Assembly: GCF_008710135.1 (NCBI RefSeq)
Contig: NZ_VYKK01000015.1
Coordinates: 1 to 64,000, forward strand
Length of the DNA stretch: 64,000 bases
Reading direction: 5' to 3'
Source of the DNA: Paenibacillus spiritus
GTDB taxonomy: Bacteria > Bacillota > Bacilli > Paenibacillales > Paenibacillaceae
The first letter of the stretch is position 1. Each line of letters starts with the position of its first letter. Made by a program: the position numbers and the translations under genes. This document shows positions 27,111 through 35,183 of this stretch, in pieces. The notes beneath the pieces were generated by a model, which searched no databases, was not told the DNA's origin, and was given only the letters and a program-made list of their open reading frames with translations.

Positions 27111-27250
27111 GCTAGCATTTTTGCTAACATGGCTGGATATCCAAATCTCTGAACGCAGAGAGTATGGAGCAAAAAAAATGCCTTAAACCCGCATAGTTAA
27201 AGGCTTTATGCTCGATCTTCCCGTAGCGTAGAAAAGGGTCTAAGAGGACT
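27111..27250. repeat. Tandem structured element, copy 2
   Basis: The second copy starts 201 bases after the first. Hairpins correspond: CTCTG-AACG-CAGAG (27147-27160), and GCCTTAAAC/GTTAAAGGC (27180-27204) enclosed by GAGCA/TGCTC (27067-type arm at 27167-27171 with 27209-27213). Several differences between copies keep the pairing, as expected for selected RNA structure. Confidence 0.55.
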
Positions 27251-27322
27251 ACTTCAGGACTTAAAATCCTGTGAAGAAAAAGCACTAATCTTCCCGATTT
27301 ACAAACCCTATATCCTCAAAGA

Positions 27323-27351
27323 CGGCCATCCCCCGGATGGCCGCCTTTTTT
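27323..27351 (+). terminator. Plus-strand terminator at right edge of island
   Basis: CGGCCATCC (27323-27331) pairs with GGATGGCCG (27335-27343), then CC and six T residues. It could end a transcript crossing the tandem elements. It is GC-rich, so it may belong to the core chromosome. Confidence 0.8.
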
Positions 27352-27374
27352 AATCCTCTTCTTCTACGCTCCTC

Positions 27375-28490
27375 TTACTTCTCCCTCTCCCTCACCACCG
27401 GCACAGGCACCACCAGCCCCTTGCTACTGCCTCCCCCTGCATACCCCTCCCCGCCCGGCGGAACGGGCGGCGTCAGGATCAGCTTGAACGCCCAGACCAG
27501 CGCCAATGCGCCGAAGAGGGGGTAGAAGACGGACAGCAGCGAGCTGAAGCCGAATTGGCTGAAGATGTAGCAGATCAACATCAGCAGCGGAGTGACGAGT
27601 CTGGCGGGGAGGGGGAGCCGCTGCTGGAGCTGGAGGGAGACGCCGTAGATGTCGGCGACGAAGGTGCTGAAGATTTCCATGAAGATCAGTGCCAGGTAGA
27701 TGAGGCGGACGACCGGGCCGAGGCTGAAGGCGATGCTGCCCATCGGGATCTCGAATTGGAGGATGCCCGGCATTTGGGCGCTCATGGCAAAATGCGCCGC
27801 CATCAGCATAAAGCCGATGCCGAGTCCCCCGATCAGGCCTCCGAGCTTCAGCGTCCGCTCGTCCTTGCACTCTGCCGCCAGCGGCACGAGTACGGCCTGG
27901 GCCATACCCAGGTTGAAGGCGGTGTAGAGAAGCGGCGAGAGCCAGGCCATCCAGGGGCTGCGCTCGGTATCGAGCAGCATATAGCGGAGCGGGTCCGGGG
28001 TGCCGAAGGTGTTCAGGATGATGACCAGCGACAGGGTCAGCATGAGCGGCACGACGATGCTGTTCATCTGCATGATGCCGGAGATTCCGCGCTGGAGCAG
28101 CAGGTAGGAGCCGACGACGGTCAGGATGAGGCCGGTCTGGGTATGCAGACCGAGATGCTCCTGGAAGATGGCTCCGGCTCCGGCGAGCATGATGCTGTTG
28201 ACGCCAATCAGAATCAGCAGGGTGAACAGGCTGATAAGGCTGCCGGCGCCTTCGCCGAACAGGTGCCGGTTGAAATCCTCGTAGGAGCGGGCCTTGATCC
28301 GGTGGGCCAGCAGCATCATTTTGCAGCCCAGCCAGACGAATGCGGCCGTCGAGAGAACGATGGTCAGAAGGGCCCAGCGGCCGTATTGGGTGAAGAACTG
28401 GAGTATTTCCTGACCCGTCGCGAACCCGGCTCCGACGATGGTGCCGATGTACGTAAAAGCGATTTGCAGCGAGCGAAGAGTCGATCTCAT
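27375..28490 (-). CDS. ykvI: YkvI-family membrane transporter-like protein
   Basis: A 371-residue protein with about 10 hydrophobic helices. It begins LQIAFTYIGTIVGAGFATGQEILQFF, where the GAGFATGQE motif resembles the broken first helix of amino-acid/sodium symporter folds. It matches B. subtilis YkvI, whose substrate is unknown to me. The C-terminus is a Gly/Pro-rich tail. The ATG at 28490 has GGAGGG upstream; the longer frame was rejected. It is divergent from xpt. Confidence 0.8.
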   Translation of the reverse strand: MRSTLRSLQIAFTYIGTIVGAGFATGQEILQFFTQYGRWALLTIVLSTAAFVWLGCKMMLLAHRIKARSYEDFNRHLFGEGAGSLISLFTLLILIGVNSIMLAGAGAIFQEHLGLHTQTGLILTVVGSYLLLQRGISGIMQMNSIVVPLMLTLSLVIILNTFGTPDPLRYMLLDTERSPWMAWLSPLLYTAFNLGMAQAVLVPLAAECKDERTLKLGGLIGGLGIGFMLMAAHFAMSAQMPGILQFEIPMGSIAFSLGPVVRLIYLALIFMEIFSTFVADIYGVSLQLQQRLPLPARLVTPLLMLICYIFSQFGFSSLLSVFYPLFGALALVWAFKLILTPPVPPGGEGYAGGGSSKGLVVPVPVVREREK

Positions 28491-28552
28491 GGCAATCCCT
28501 CCAAGGCGTCTTGGCGCAGGCCGGCCAGCCGGCGAATGCCTGTCGGAATGGC

Positions 28553-28582
28553 TTGTGCACCGCATATAGTACAGGTTATGAT
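28553..28582 (+). promoter_or_regulatory. Promoter for xpt
   Basis: TTGTGC (28553-28558) and TATGAT (28577-28582) with an 18-base spacer, about 97 bases before the xpt start. The leader shows no recognisable purine-riboswitch core. Confidence 0.5.
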
Positions 28583-28679
28583 GGGGAGCAGAAGGACATG
28601 ACTCCCGCGACTCCGGCAGATGCCGGAGAACGGGCGGGGGAGAACGCAAGCATTTTGGAATAAATGGAGGCAGAGGGTC

Positions 28680-29252
28680 ATGGAATTATTGAAGAAGCGG
28701 ATATTGGAGGAAGGAATCGTCGTATCCGATCAGGTGCTGAAGCTGGACGGTCTGCTGAACCACCAGGTGGACCCGCAGCTGACGATGGAAATGGGACGGG
28801 AGTTCGCCGCCCGGTTCGCGGATCAGGGAGTGACCCGGATTGTGACCGTGGAATCTTCGGGTATTGCCGTGGCATTTGCAACCGCCTATGAGATGAACGT
28901 ACCGTTGGTATTTGCCCGCCGCAAAAAAACGCTGCTCGCCGACCCCGACGCGCTCTGCGAACGGGTGCCTTCCTTCACGAAGGGGATTGTGACGGACATC
29001 ATGATCTCTCGCCAGTACATTTCGCCGGAGGATAAAGTGCTGTTCATCGACGATATTATCGCGAACGGCGACGCGGCGCGCGGCATGATTAAGATCATTA
29101 ACCGTTCGGGAGCGGAGCTGGCCGGATTCGGGGTCGTGGTGGAGAAGTGCTTTGAAGCGGGGGCGCGGACGATCCGCGAGCAGGGGGTTCGCGTGGAATC
29201 GCTGGCGCGCATCCGGTCGCTGGCCGGCGGCCAGATTGCTTTTGAGGAATGA
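28680..29252 (+). CDS. xpt: Xanthine phosphoribosyltransferase
   Basis: A 190-residue type I phosphoribosyltransferase. The PRPP-binding loop is VLFIDDIIANGDAARG (about residues 119-134), and the N-terminus (LLKKRILEEG) matches Bacillus Xpt closely. It salvages xanthine to XMP using PRPP. The ATG at 28680 has GGAGGCAGAGGG upstream. In B. subtilis xpt is paired with pbuX behind a guanine riboswitch; here it is single and I see no riboswitch, so regulation probably differs. Confidence 0.93.
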   Translation: MELLKKRILEEGIVVSDQVLKLDGLLNHQVDPQLTMEMGREFAARFADQGVTRIVTVESSGIAVAFATAYEMNVPLVFARRKKTLLADPDALCERVPSFTKGIVTDIMISRQYISPEDKVLFIDDIIANGDAARGMIKIINRSGAELAGFGVVVEKCFEAGARTIREQGVRVESLARIRSLAGGQIAFEE

Positions 29253-29358
29253 AATTTCTGACGAATTCGGGAACATTGCCTAATTTTTTAACATCGACTT
29301 TCCAGCCTATGTTTTTTCCATTATAATTAAAGACAGACATAGGAGAGGAGGCGTCACA

Positions 29359-29676
29359 ATGGGGAAAGAACCGGTGACAGAGCAATTCTTTATTGATAAA
29401 CTAACCGAGGCCAAGGATCACTTCGAGCGGGCGCTCGACTGCAAGCATACGGACTTTGATGATCTGTACCCCTATATGATCGAACATCCTCAATTCTTCT
29501 GGTATAAGCGCTATGTAGCCTGGTCCGAGCTGCTGACCATTGCCGGTCTGTGCGAAGAACTGGATTACGCTTGGCGGGACCTGTTCACGTCCAACCAGGT
29601 TCAATATGTGGAAGAACGGGTCATGTCCGCGAAAGTGCTGGACTACTGGTTCGAGAAGAACGAGGCTTTGATCTAA
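29359..29676 (+). CDS. Conserved hypothetical protein, 105 residues
   Basis: A soluble, acidic and aromatic-rich protein (DDLYPYMIEHPQFFWYKRYVAWSELL), predicted helical, without signal peptide or membrane helix. GAGAGGAGG precedes the ATG. A terminator follows within 35 bases, so it is monocistronic. I do not recognise a family. Confidence 0.7.
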   Translation: MGKEPVTEQFFIDKLTEAKDHFERALDCKHTDFDDLYPYMIEHPQFFWYKRYVAWSELLTIAGLCEELDYAWRDLFTSNQVQYVEERVMSAKVLDYWFEKNEALI

Positions 29677-29708
29677 TTCGTGATCGTTCACGTTCGTGTT
29701 ATATTAAC

Positions 29709-29741
29709 AAGACCTCAATGACCTTCATTGTGGTCTTTTTT
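29709..29741 (+). terminator. Terminator
   Basis: AAGACCTCAATGA pairs with TCATTGTGGTCTT around a 3-base loop, then T residues to 29741. It separates the two small conserved genes. Confidence 0.8.
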
Positions 29742-29765
29742 AATCGTGCGGAGAGGGGGAAGCTT

Positions 29766-29993
29766 ATGATCAGCGATGAAGAGTTGAACGCCTACCGGCT
29801 TTCCGGCGAGAAGGTGCGGGTGGTCCGGGACGGTCTGGATAGCAATGATGTCCGGGGAATTGTGCTGGCTTGGAATGACAAGGAAGTCATGATCCGCCGC
29901 CCGAACCGGAACGTCGTCAAGCTGAGCCGGGACTATCTCATTATGCCGGCCAAGGAGCCGAGACCGAACCTGATCGAGACCGACTCTGATTGA
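29766..29993 (+). CDS. Small conserved hypothetical protein, 75 residues
   Basis: A basic then acidic 75-residue protein (SGEKVRVVRDGLDSNDVRGIVLAWNDKEVMIRRPNRNVVKLSRDY). The pattern of short beta strands suggests an SH3-like or Hfq-like small barrel, which is a guess. GAGAGGGGG precedes the ATG at 29766. It lies just after a terminator and is followed by another, so it needs its own promoter; none is clear. Confidence 0.65.
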   Translation: MISDEELNAYRLSGEKVRVVRDGLDSNDVRGIVLAWNDKEVMIRRPNRNVVKLSRDYLIMPAKEPRPNLIETDSD

Positions 29994-30021
29994 GGAAGCA
30001 GCAGCGCCGAGAAGCAAGAAT

Positions 30022-30058
30022 AAGCCGCCCGGAATCGAAGGTTCGATCCGGGCGGCTT
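30022..30058. terminator. Bidirectional terminator between convergent genes
   Basis: A long stem AAGCCGCCCGGA.../...CCGGGCGGCTT with one bulged A and a short loop, between the 75-residue gene and the convergent 144-residue gene. Confidence 0.75.
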
Positions 30059-30084
30059 GTGTTCTGTCTTCCTATATAATGGGC

Positions 30085-30519
30085 TTACAGGCTCACGGCC
30101 AGCTGTGTCTTCATCTCGTCGCGGGCAAGAATGGAATATTCGCCCGCCAGTCCCAGATACGCCCGCATGCGCAGGGTCATCTCCTTGCGGAAGCTCTGCC
30201 AGTCAATCTTCATCTCGCCGACATACCCGCGGCATTTGTATTCGGCTTCAACGCCCCGCTGATCTTGGCGGATCGTGGTGATGCTGATGTTCTGGGAAGC
30301 CAGTTCCCGGTTCACTTCCTGCAGCATGAGGGCGGTCTTCTTGGCTCCGACGGAGATCAGCTCCATATACAGCTGGGGCATCTTGAACAGACCGCTCTTG
30401 CCGATGGTCCGGCAGTCGCGTTCAAATACTTTATGAATAAACGTCAGAAGCAGGTAACTGCGAACCAGAGCAAGCTCTTCACGGGTTGTCTCGGGCTCAA
30501 ATTTCGCGATCGTCGCCAT
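30085..30519 (-). CDS. Conserved hypothetical protein, 144 residues
   Basis: A soluble basic protein, mostly helical (LALVRSYLLLTFIHKVFERDCRTI), then strands around NISITTIRQDQRGVEAEYKCRGYVGEMKI. No catalytic motif or membrane segment is visible. The ATG at 30519 has GAGGTGATTTC upstream, a near-ideal ribosome site. It is divergent from tRNA-Leu. I do not recognise the family. Confidence 0.7.
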   Translation of the reverse strand: MATIAKFEPETTREELALVRSYLLLTFIHKVFERDCRTIGKSGLFKMPQLYMELISVGAKKTALMLQEVNRELASQNISITTIRQDQRGVEAEYKCRGYVGEMKIDWQSFRKEMTLRMRAYLGLAGEYSILARDEMKTQLAVSL

Positions 30520-30632
30520 TGAAATCACCTCAATTATAGTATGCGAACCTTTGTTCTTATTATACATTTTCCTGCAATTGAAAGCAATAAATATCCAGAA
30601 AATAAATCAAATTTATCTGTATAAATTTAAGG

Positions 30633-30662
30633 TTGACGTCTCGCTTGGATAGATGGTATGAT
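30633..30662 (+). promoter_or_regulatory. tRNA-Leu promoter
   Basis: -35 TTGACG (30633-30638) and -10 TATGAT (30657-30662), an 18-base spacer, 37 bases before the tRNA. Confidence 0.75.
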
Positions 30663-30699
30663 ATTTTTTGTGGCCGGTTAACCGGAATCACTATGATAC

Positions 30700-30784
<85 letters not shown>

Positions 30785-30790
30785 TTCCGA

Positions 30791-30826
30791 AAGAAGCTTC
30801 AGTCCTTGGACTGGAGCTTCTTTTTT
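30791..30826 (+). terminator. tRNA-Leu terminator
   Basis: AAGAAGCTTCAGTCC pairs with GGACTGGAGCTTCTT with one opposed pair mismatched, followed by T residues. Confidence 0.85.
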
Positions 30827-30980
30827 GTTGTCCGGAGAGGGCGGAAAATTAATTTTTTACATCATAAAATTGGCTATAACATTTGTCACACGATCTGCCG
30901 ACAAACAACGTTACGGATGGGAATCTCCGTAATCAATCCTTCATCACCGAGGGGAATTCGGAAGGGAAAGTGGGCAGTGG

Positions 30981-33900
30981 ATGAAAGACACTAATCAACG
31001 CTACAAATCTCCGGGATTCAGAGTGAAGCTGCTGCTGCTCTGTGCCCTTGTGGCCGCAGCGCCAGCCGGAAATACAGGATTCGCAGCCGGATCTCCGGCC
31101 TCGTCGATTCTCACGCCTGTCCGGAATGTGGACATTGGCTGGCTGAGCGCCAGCGGCACCGCCATCCAGACCGGCGGAACGACGATCCGCGTGGACCTGA
31201 GCGAACACCGGGCCTGGAATTTCGACAGCTCCAGAGCTTGGTCGGCCGTATCGAAGAGCAGTTCCGTTACAGCCTCCGTTGAAGGCCGGGAGCTGGTATT
31301 GAATATTCTGGCAGCCGGCAAGGCGGAGATTGAGCTGCGGGCCGGGAAGCCGGGCGCGGAAGCACTGGTTGATACCTGGATGGTCGATGTCAGCAAGACC
31401 GGCGACATCAACGGTGACGGTCAGATCACATCGGCGGATGCTCTCTATATTACCAAGCTGGTGAACAGCAAAACGCCTTTAACCCCTAAAGAAATCAACC
31501 TCTACGATATTAACCGGGACGGCGTGGTCACATTGGCGGATTCTACGGCTCTTCTGACCGGGTATGTGGGCAAGAGCAGCTCTGTTGCCCCGACTTATAT
31601 CGTGAATCTGCTGGAAGTCAACGATGCTCCGGGCATCGCGGACGGACGGCTGGAAGGCGAACTGAAGGTTACGGGAACACTCACGGCGCAATATCGTTAT
31701 TATGACGCCGAAGAGGACGCAGAGACGGCCGCTTCTTACCGGTGGTACCGGGGGAGACAGGCCGACGGTTCGGATAAAGCCCTGATCGGGAACGCTTCCG
31801 GGAAGTCCTATAGAATCGGGGAAGCGGATCTCGGCTTCTATCTGTTCGCAGAGGTGACGCCGCGGGCGGCCGGCGGCAGCGCGCAGGGAGTGCCGGTTAC
31901 CCTGGCTTCGGCATCCTTTGTACCGGACACCGCTCCTCCGGAGCTGGCCTTGGCTCCGTCGCCTTCCGGCGCTTTGACGAAGCAGCAGGCCGGGGGAGAG
32001 CTTGCGCTTGAATTTAACGAACCGGTCAAAGCCGGCAGCGGCGTTATCGCTCTGTACACTGTTAATCATACGCTGGTCAAGGAATACCGGGCGGACGATG
32101 CCGCCCATATCGGCTTCAGCGGCAGTCGGGTTACGCTGCGCAACCTGGATCTTCAGGAGTTGACCGACTATTACATTACGGTTGAATCGGGCGCCCTTGT
32201 CGATCTGGCGGGCAATCCGTTCGCGGGCTGGACGAATGCCAATGACTGGCGCCTGACCACTCCGGATATGAACGGCCCTCTGGTCTCCTCGCTGCTGCCT
32301 CTGGCCCATTCGAAGAAAGTGCTCCCAGACAGCAGTCTGGTGCTGACCTTCAATGAACAGGTTCAGGCGGCAGCGGGCGGAACGGTGGTTCTGCACCGTG
32401 CCGACGGCAGCGTTGCCCAGACCCTTCCGGCAGACGACGCTTCGCGGGTCACGGTTCAGGGAGCGGTTGTCACGATCAAGCCGGATGCGCTCGGAGAGTT
32501 GGAGACGTACTACGTCACGGTGGCGGAAGGGACCTTCATGGACCTGGCGGGCAATGCGGCCGAAGGGTTGACCGGGTCCTCGGACTGGGACTTTACGGTA
32601 GCGGATGTCACGCCGCCGGCGCTGACCGATTGGACTCCGTCCAATCACGCGCAGCAGGTTCTTCCGGGCAGCGACCTTGTGCTGACCTTCAGCGAGACGG
32701 TAGAAGCCGTGTCCGGCAAGACGATTACGGTCTATGATATGGCGAGCCAGACGGCAGCTGCGGCGATTGACGCGGACGACGCTGCCAAGGTGACCGTTCA
32801 AGGCAATCAGGTCACTGTGAAGAACCCGGGTCTTAGCGCGGACAAGCACTATCAGGTCAATATTTCTGCAGGAGCGTTCAAGGACGCCTCTGGCAACGGA
32901 TCAGCGGCGCTGGACGGCAGCACCGATTGGAGCTTCGCGATGGTGGATACGATTCCGCCGCAGCTCGCTTCGACGCTGCCGGTGAACGGAACCGCTGCCG
33001 CCGGCGTCCAAGAACCTCTGAAGATGACGTTCAGCGAACCGGTTCAAACGGTAGCGGGCAAGAAGATCATCGTTCATCTGAAGGATGACGACAGCGCGGT
33101 CTTTGAACTGGATGCGGCGGATTCTTCCCGCGTGGCGGTCGCAGGAACTGCGGTTACGCTTACCGGTCTCCGGCTTCAGGAGAAGGCGGATTACTACGTA
33201 ACGGTTGAGCCGGGAGCGTTGACGGATAAGGCCGGGAATGCTTTTGCCGGACTCGCGGACAACAGCGGCTGGCACTTCAGCGTTCCGGATCTTACAGCAC
33301 CGACGGCGGCGAGCTTCAGTCCCGTACGCGGATCGGCCGCCGCAGGAAGAACGGCACCTCTCGTCCTGGAATTCAGTGAGGAAGTAACCGCGGCGGTGAA
33401 TAAGCAGATCCGGATTATGCGTGCATCCGATCATACGGTTGTGGCGACCTATAATGCCAACGATCCGGCTGCCGTTCAGATTGCGGACGGTGTCGTGACT
33501 CTCGCCAATCCGGGTCTTGCCGACGGCACGGGCTACTATGTAGAGGTGGATAGCGGAGCGTTCAAGGATGAAGGAGGCAATGTCTTCGCCGGACTGTCTG
33601 GGGAGGGCGCCTGGAGCTTCTCGACGCCGGATACCATCGCACCGGTTCTGTCCGGAACGCTCCCGGCTGCATCCGCAACCGGAGTTGCCCTTTCGGCGGC
33701 TCTGACCGCGACATTTAATGAGCCGGTACAGGCGCAGGCGGGCAAGAAGATCATTGTGCGCAATCTGGACACCCAGGATGTCGCAGCCGAATATGCAGCC
33801 GACGATACCGCGAATATTCTCGTGAACGGCGCCAGTGTAACGATTGCGAACCCGGGGCTTCTGGAACTGTCACGCTACGGCATCGAGATCGAGCCCGGAG

Positions 33901-35141
33901 CGCTGACGGATACGAGCGGCAACCCGTTCGCAGGATTGACCGAAGGGGCCTGGAGCTTCGCAACCCCGGACCCGCGCGGATTCACGGCTGCCAATACCGC
34001 CAGCGAATTCTCGGCCGTGCAGATGATGCACGACGGAGGAGCGGTTCTGCTGCTTGAAATAACGGGAGACGCCTTCAAGGATACGCTGGGCAGCGGCGAC
34101 TTTGAGCTGAACAACGCTCCCGCCGGAGTGACCGTGATGGACGCGGTCTATGCCGACGGCGGCAGTGCTTACCTGATGCTGAACTATGACGGCACGCCGT
34201 TCGACGGGATTGTCCCGAACTTCAGCGTCACGGCCAAATCCGGCGCGCTTCAGAGCGGCAAGCCGGCGCAGTCGCCTGCAATGACCGTTATTGGCGAGAG
34301 CGGTCCCAAGGTTGTGACCCTGTCTCCCGCCTCCGGCGAGGCGGCGGCGGACAAGCGCGGAGCGCTGACGGTTTCTTTTGACAAGACGATTACGGCCGGA
34401 TCCGGCAAGAATATCTCGATTTACCGCACTTCGGACGACAGTCTTGTGCAGCAGATCGATGCGGGCGACAGCTCGAAGGTAACCGTATCCGGCACCGCTG
34501 CGACGATCCGGCCGAATGTGCTGGCCGACGGCACGTCGTACTACGTGAAGATGGATGCCGGCGCATTCGTCACGGACCGTGGCGCCGGTAGTTCCGCCTT
34601 GGACGGCAAGACCGGCTGGACCTTCACGACCGCCCCGGCCATACCGGGACCGTTCTTCTCGGAATATTTGAATGCGGGGGACGGCCGGCAGGCGCTCGAA
34701 ATCTACAGCTCGGTGCCCAATGCCAATTATGTCGGCTACAAGCTCGTGCTGTACAAGTACATGAAGGCTACGAACAAAGTGGAGACGACTTCCATAGAGC
34801 TAAATCCGCATTCCTGGCAGAACAACATGCTGTATATCATGCTGGACCGCAACTTCTATGACGCCATGGACAGCACGGGCATTACGTATTTCAACGAAGA
34901 GTTCTACGGCTATGATCCGGCTGTCTTCACCTTGAATGCGCTGGTCATTACCGATGCTTCCGGGAAGGTCATTGATGTGCTGGGCGATCCGACCGCTACT
35001 GGACAGAGTCCCTTCATGGCTTCGGGCGGAACCCTTGTGCGCAAGCCGGGTTCTTATGGCGGTTCGTCCGTATTCCGGCTCAATCAGTGGAATTCCTATC
35101 CGGCGGGAACCTTCGTGTATTTGGGCAATCACACCAACTAG
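30981..35141 (+). CDS. Dockerin-bearing secreted Big_5-repeat protein with C-terminal lamin-tail-like domain
   Basis: A 1386-residue exported protein. The signal peptide is about residues 1-37. A type I dockerin at 140-198 has two intact calcium loops: D142-N144-D146-D153 and D176-N178-D180-D187. An Ig-like domain (203-315) follows, then six Big_5 (SbsA Ig-like) repeats of about 112 residues (316-995), a different beta domain (996-1105), a seventh Big_5 (1106-1217), and a C-terminal lamin-tail-like domain (1224-1386, FFSEYLN...FVYLGNHTN). No glycosidase domain is visible. The next gene, 42 bases on, encodes a cohesin with SLH domains, so this protein is probably docked to the wall through it. 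Confidence 0.85.
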   Translation: MKDTNQRYKSPGFRVKLLLLCALVAAAPAGNTGFAAGSPASSILTPVRNVDIGWLSASGTAIQTGGTTIRVDLSEHRAWNFDSSRAWSAVSKSSSVTASVEGRELVLNILAAGKAEIELRAGKPGAEALVDTWMVDVSKTGDINGDGQITSADALYITKLVNSKTPLTPKEINLYDINRDGVVTLADSTALLTGYVGKSSSVAPTYIVNLLEVNDAPGIADGRLEGELKVTGTLTAQYRYYDAEEDAETAASYRWYRGRQADGSDKALIGNASGKSYRIGEADLGFYLFAEVTPRAAGGSAQGVPVTLASASFVPDTAPPELALAPSPSGALTKQQAGGELALEFNEPVKAGSGVIALYTVNHTLVKEYRADDAAHIGFSGSRVTLRNLDLQELTDYYITVESGALVDLAGNPFAGWTNANDWRLTTPDMNGPLVSSLLPLAHSKKVLPDSSLVLTFNEQVQAAAGGTVVLHRADGSVAQTLPADDASRVTVQGAVVTIKPDALGELETYYVTVAEGTFMDLAGNAAEGLTGSSDWDFTVADVTPPALTDWTPSNHAQQVLPGSDLVLTFSETVEAVSGKTITVYDMASQTAAAAIDADDAAKVTVQGNQVTVKNPGLSADKHYQVNISAGAFKDASGNGSAALDGSTDWSFAMVDTIPPQLASTLPVNGTAAAGVQEPLKMTFSEPVQTVAGKKIIVHLKDDDSAVFELDAADSSRVAVAGTAVTLTGLRLQEKADYYVTVEPGALTDKAGNAFAGLADNSGWHFSVPDLTAPTAASFSPVRGSAAAGRTAPLVLEFSEEVTAAVNKQIRIMRASDHTVVATYNANDPAAVQIADGVVTLANPGLADGTGYYVEVDSGAFKDEGGNVFAGLSGEGAWSFSTPDTIAPVLSGTLPAASATGVALSAALTATFNEPVQAQAGKKIIVRNLDTQDVAAEYAADDTANILVNGASVTIANPGLLELSRYGIEIEPGALTDTSGNPFAGLTEGAWSFATPDPRGFTAANTASEFSAVQMMHDGGAVLLLEITGDAFKDTLGSGDFELNNAPAGVTVMDAVYADGGSAYLMLNYDGTPFDGIVPNFSVTAKSGALQSGKPAQSPAMTVIGESGPKVVTLSPASGEAAADKRGALTVSFDKTITAGSGKNISIYRTSDDSLVQQIDAGDSSKVTVSGTAATIRPNVLADGTSYYVKMDAGAFVTDRGAGSSALDGKTGWTFTTAPAIPGPFFSEYLNAGDGRQALEIYSSVPNANYVGYKLVLYKYMKATNKVETTSIELNPHSWQNNMLYIMLDRNFYDAMDSTGITYFNEEFYGYDPAVFTLNALVITDASGKVIDVLGDPTATGQSPFMASGGTLVRKPGSYGGSSVFRLNQWNSYPAGTFVYLGNHTN

Positions 35142-35183
35142 TCTTCAGGGACTCAGTGAACGAGAATCAGGAGGAATTCATTC

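Larger units (their letters stand above)
20083..27300. other. AT-rich genomic island with RadC and an ABC-3C-like defence operon
   Basis: Between two GC-rich core segments, about 7.2 kb is visibly AT-rich in both coding and intergenic DNA, with AT-ending codons throughout. It carries radC, a three-gene nuclease/ATPase operon and a repeat pair, and no integrase, transposase or tRNA at either edge. I found no flanking direct repeat by eye. Boundaries are approximate and rest on composition. It looks acquired by recombination into the gap between the GT4 gene and ykvI. Confidence 0.75.
26688..27322. other. Non-coding right flank of the island
   Basis: About 635 bases without a supportable gene. 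It contains the two tandem element copies described separately and ends at a plus-strand terminator. The first 200 bases hold nothing I can name. Confidence 0.5.

Noticed and set aside
26910..27250. CRISPR array or tandem glycine riboswitch
   Set aside because: Only two diverged long units, no short exact repeats with spacers, and no glycine-aptamer core or downstream plus-strand gene.
28491..28679. Purine riboswitch before xpt
   Set aside because: I could not find the conserved three-way-junction core in this leader.
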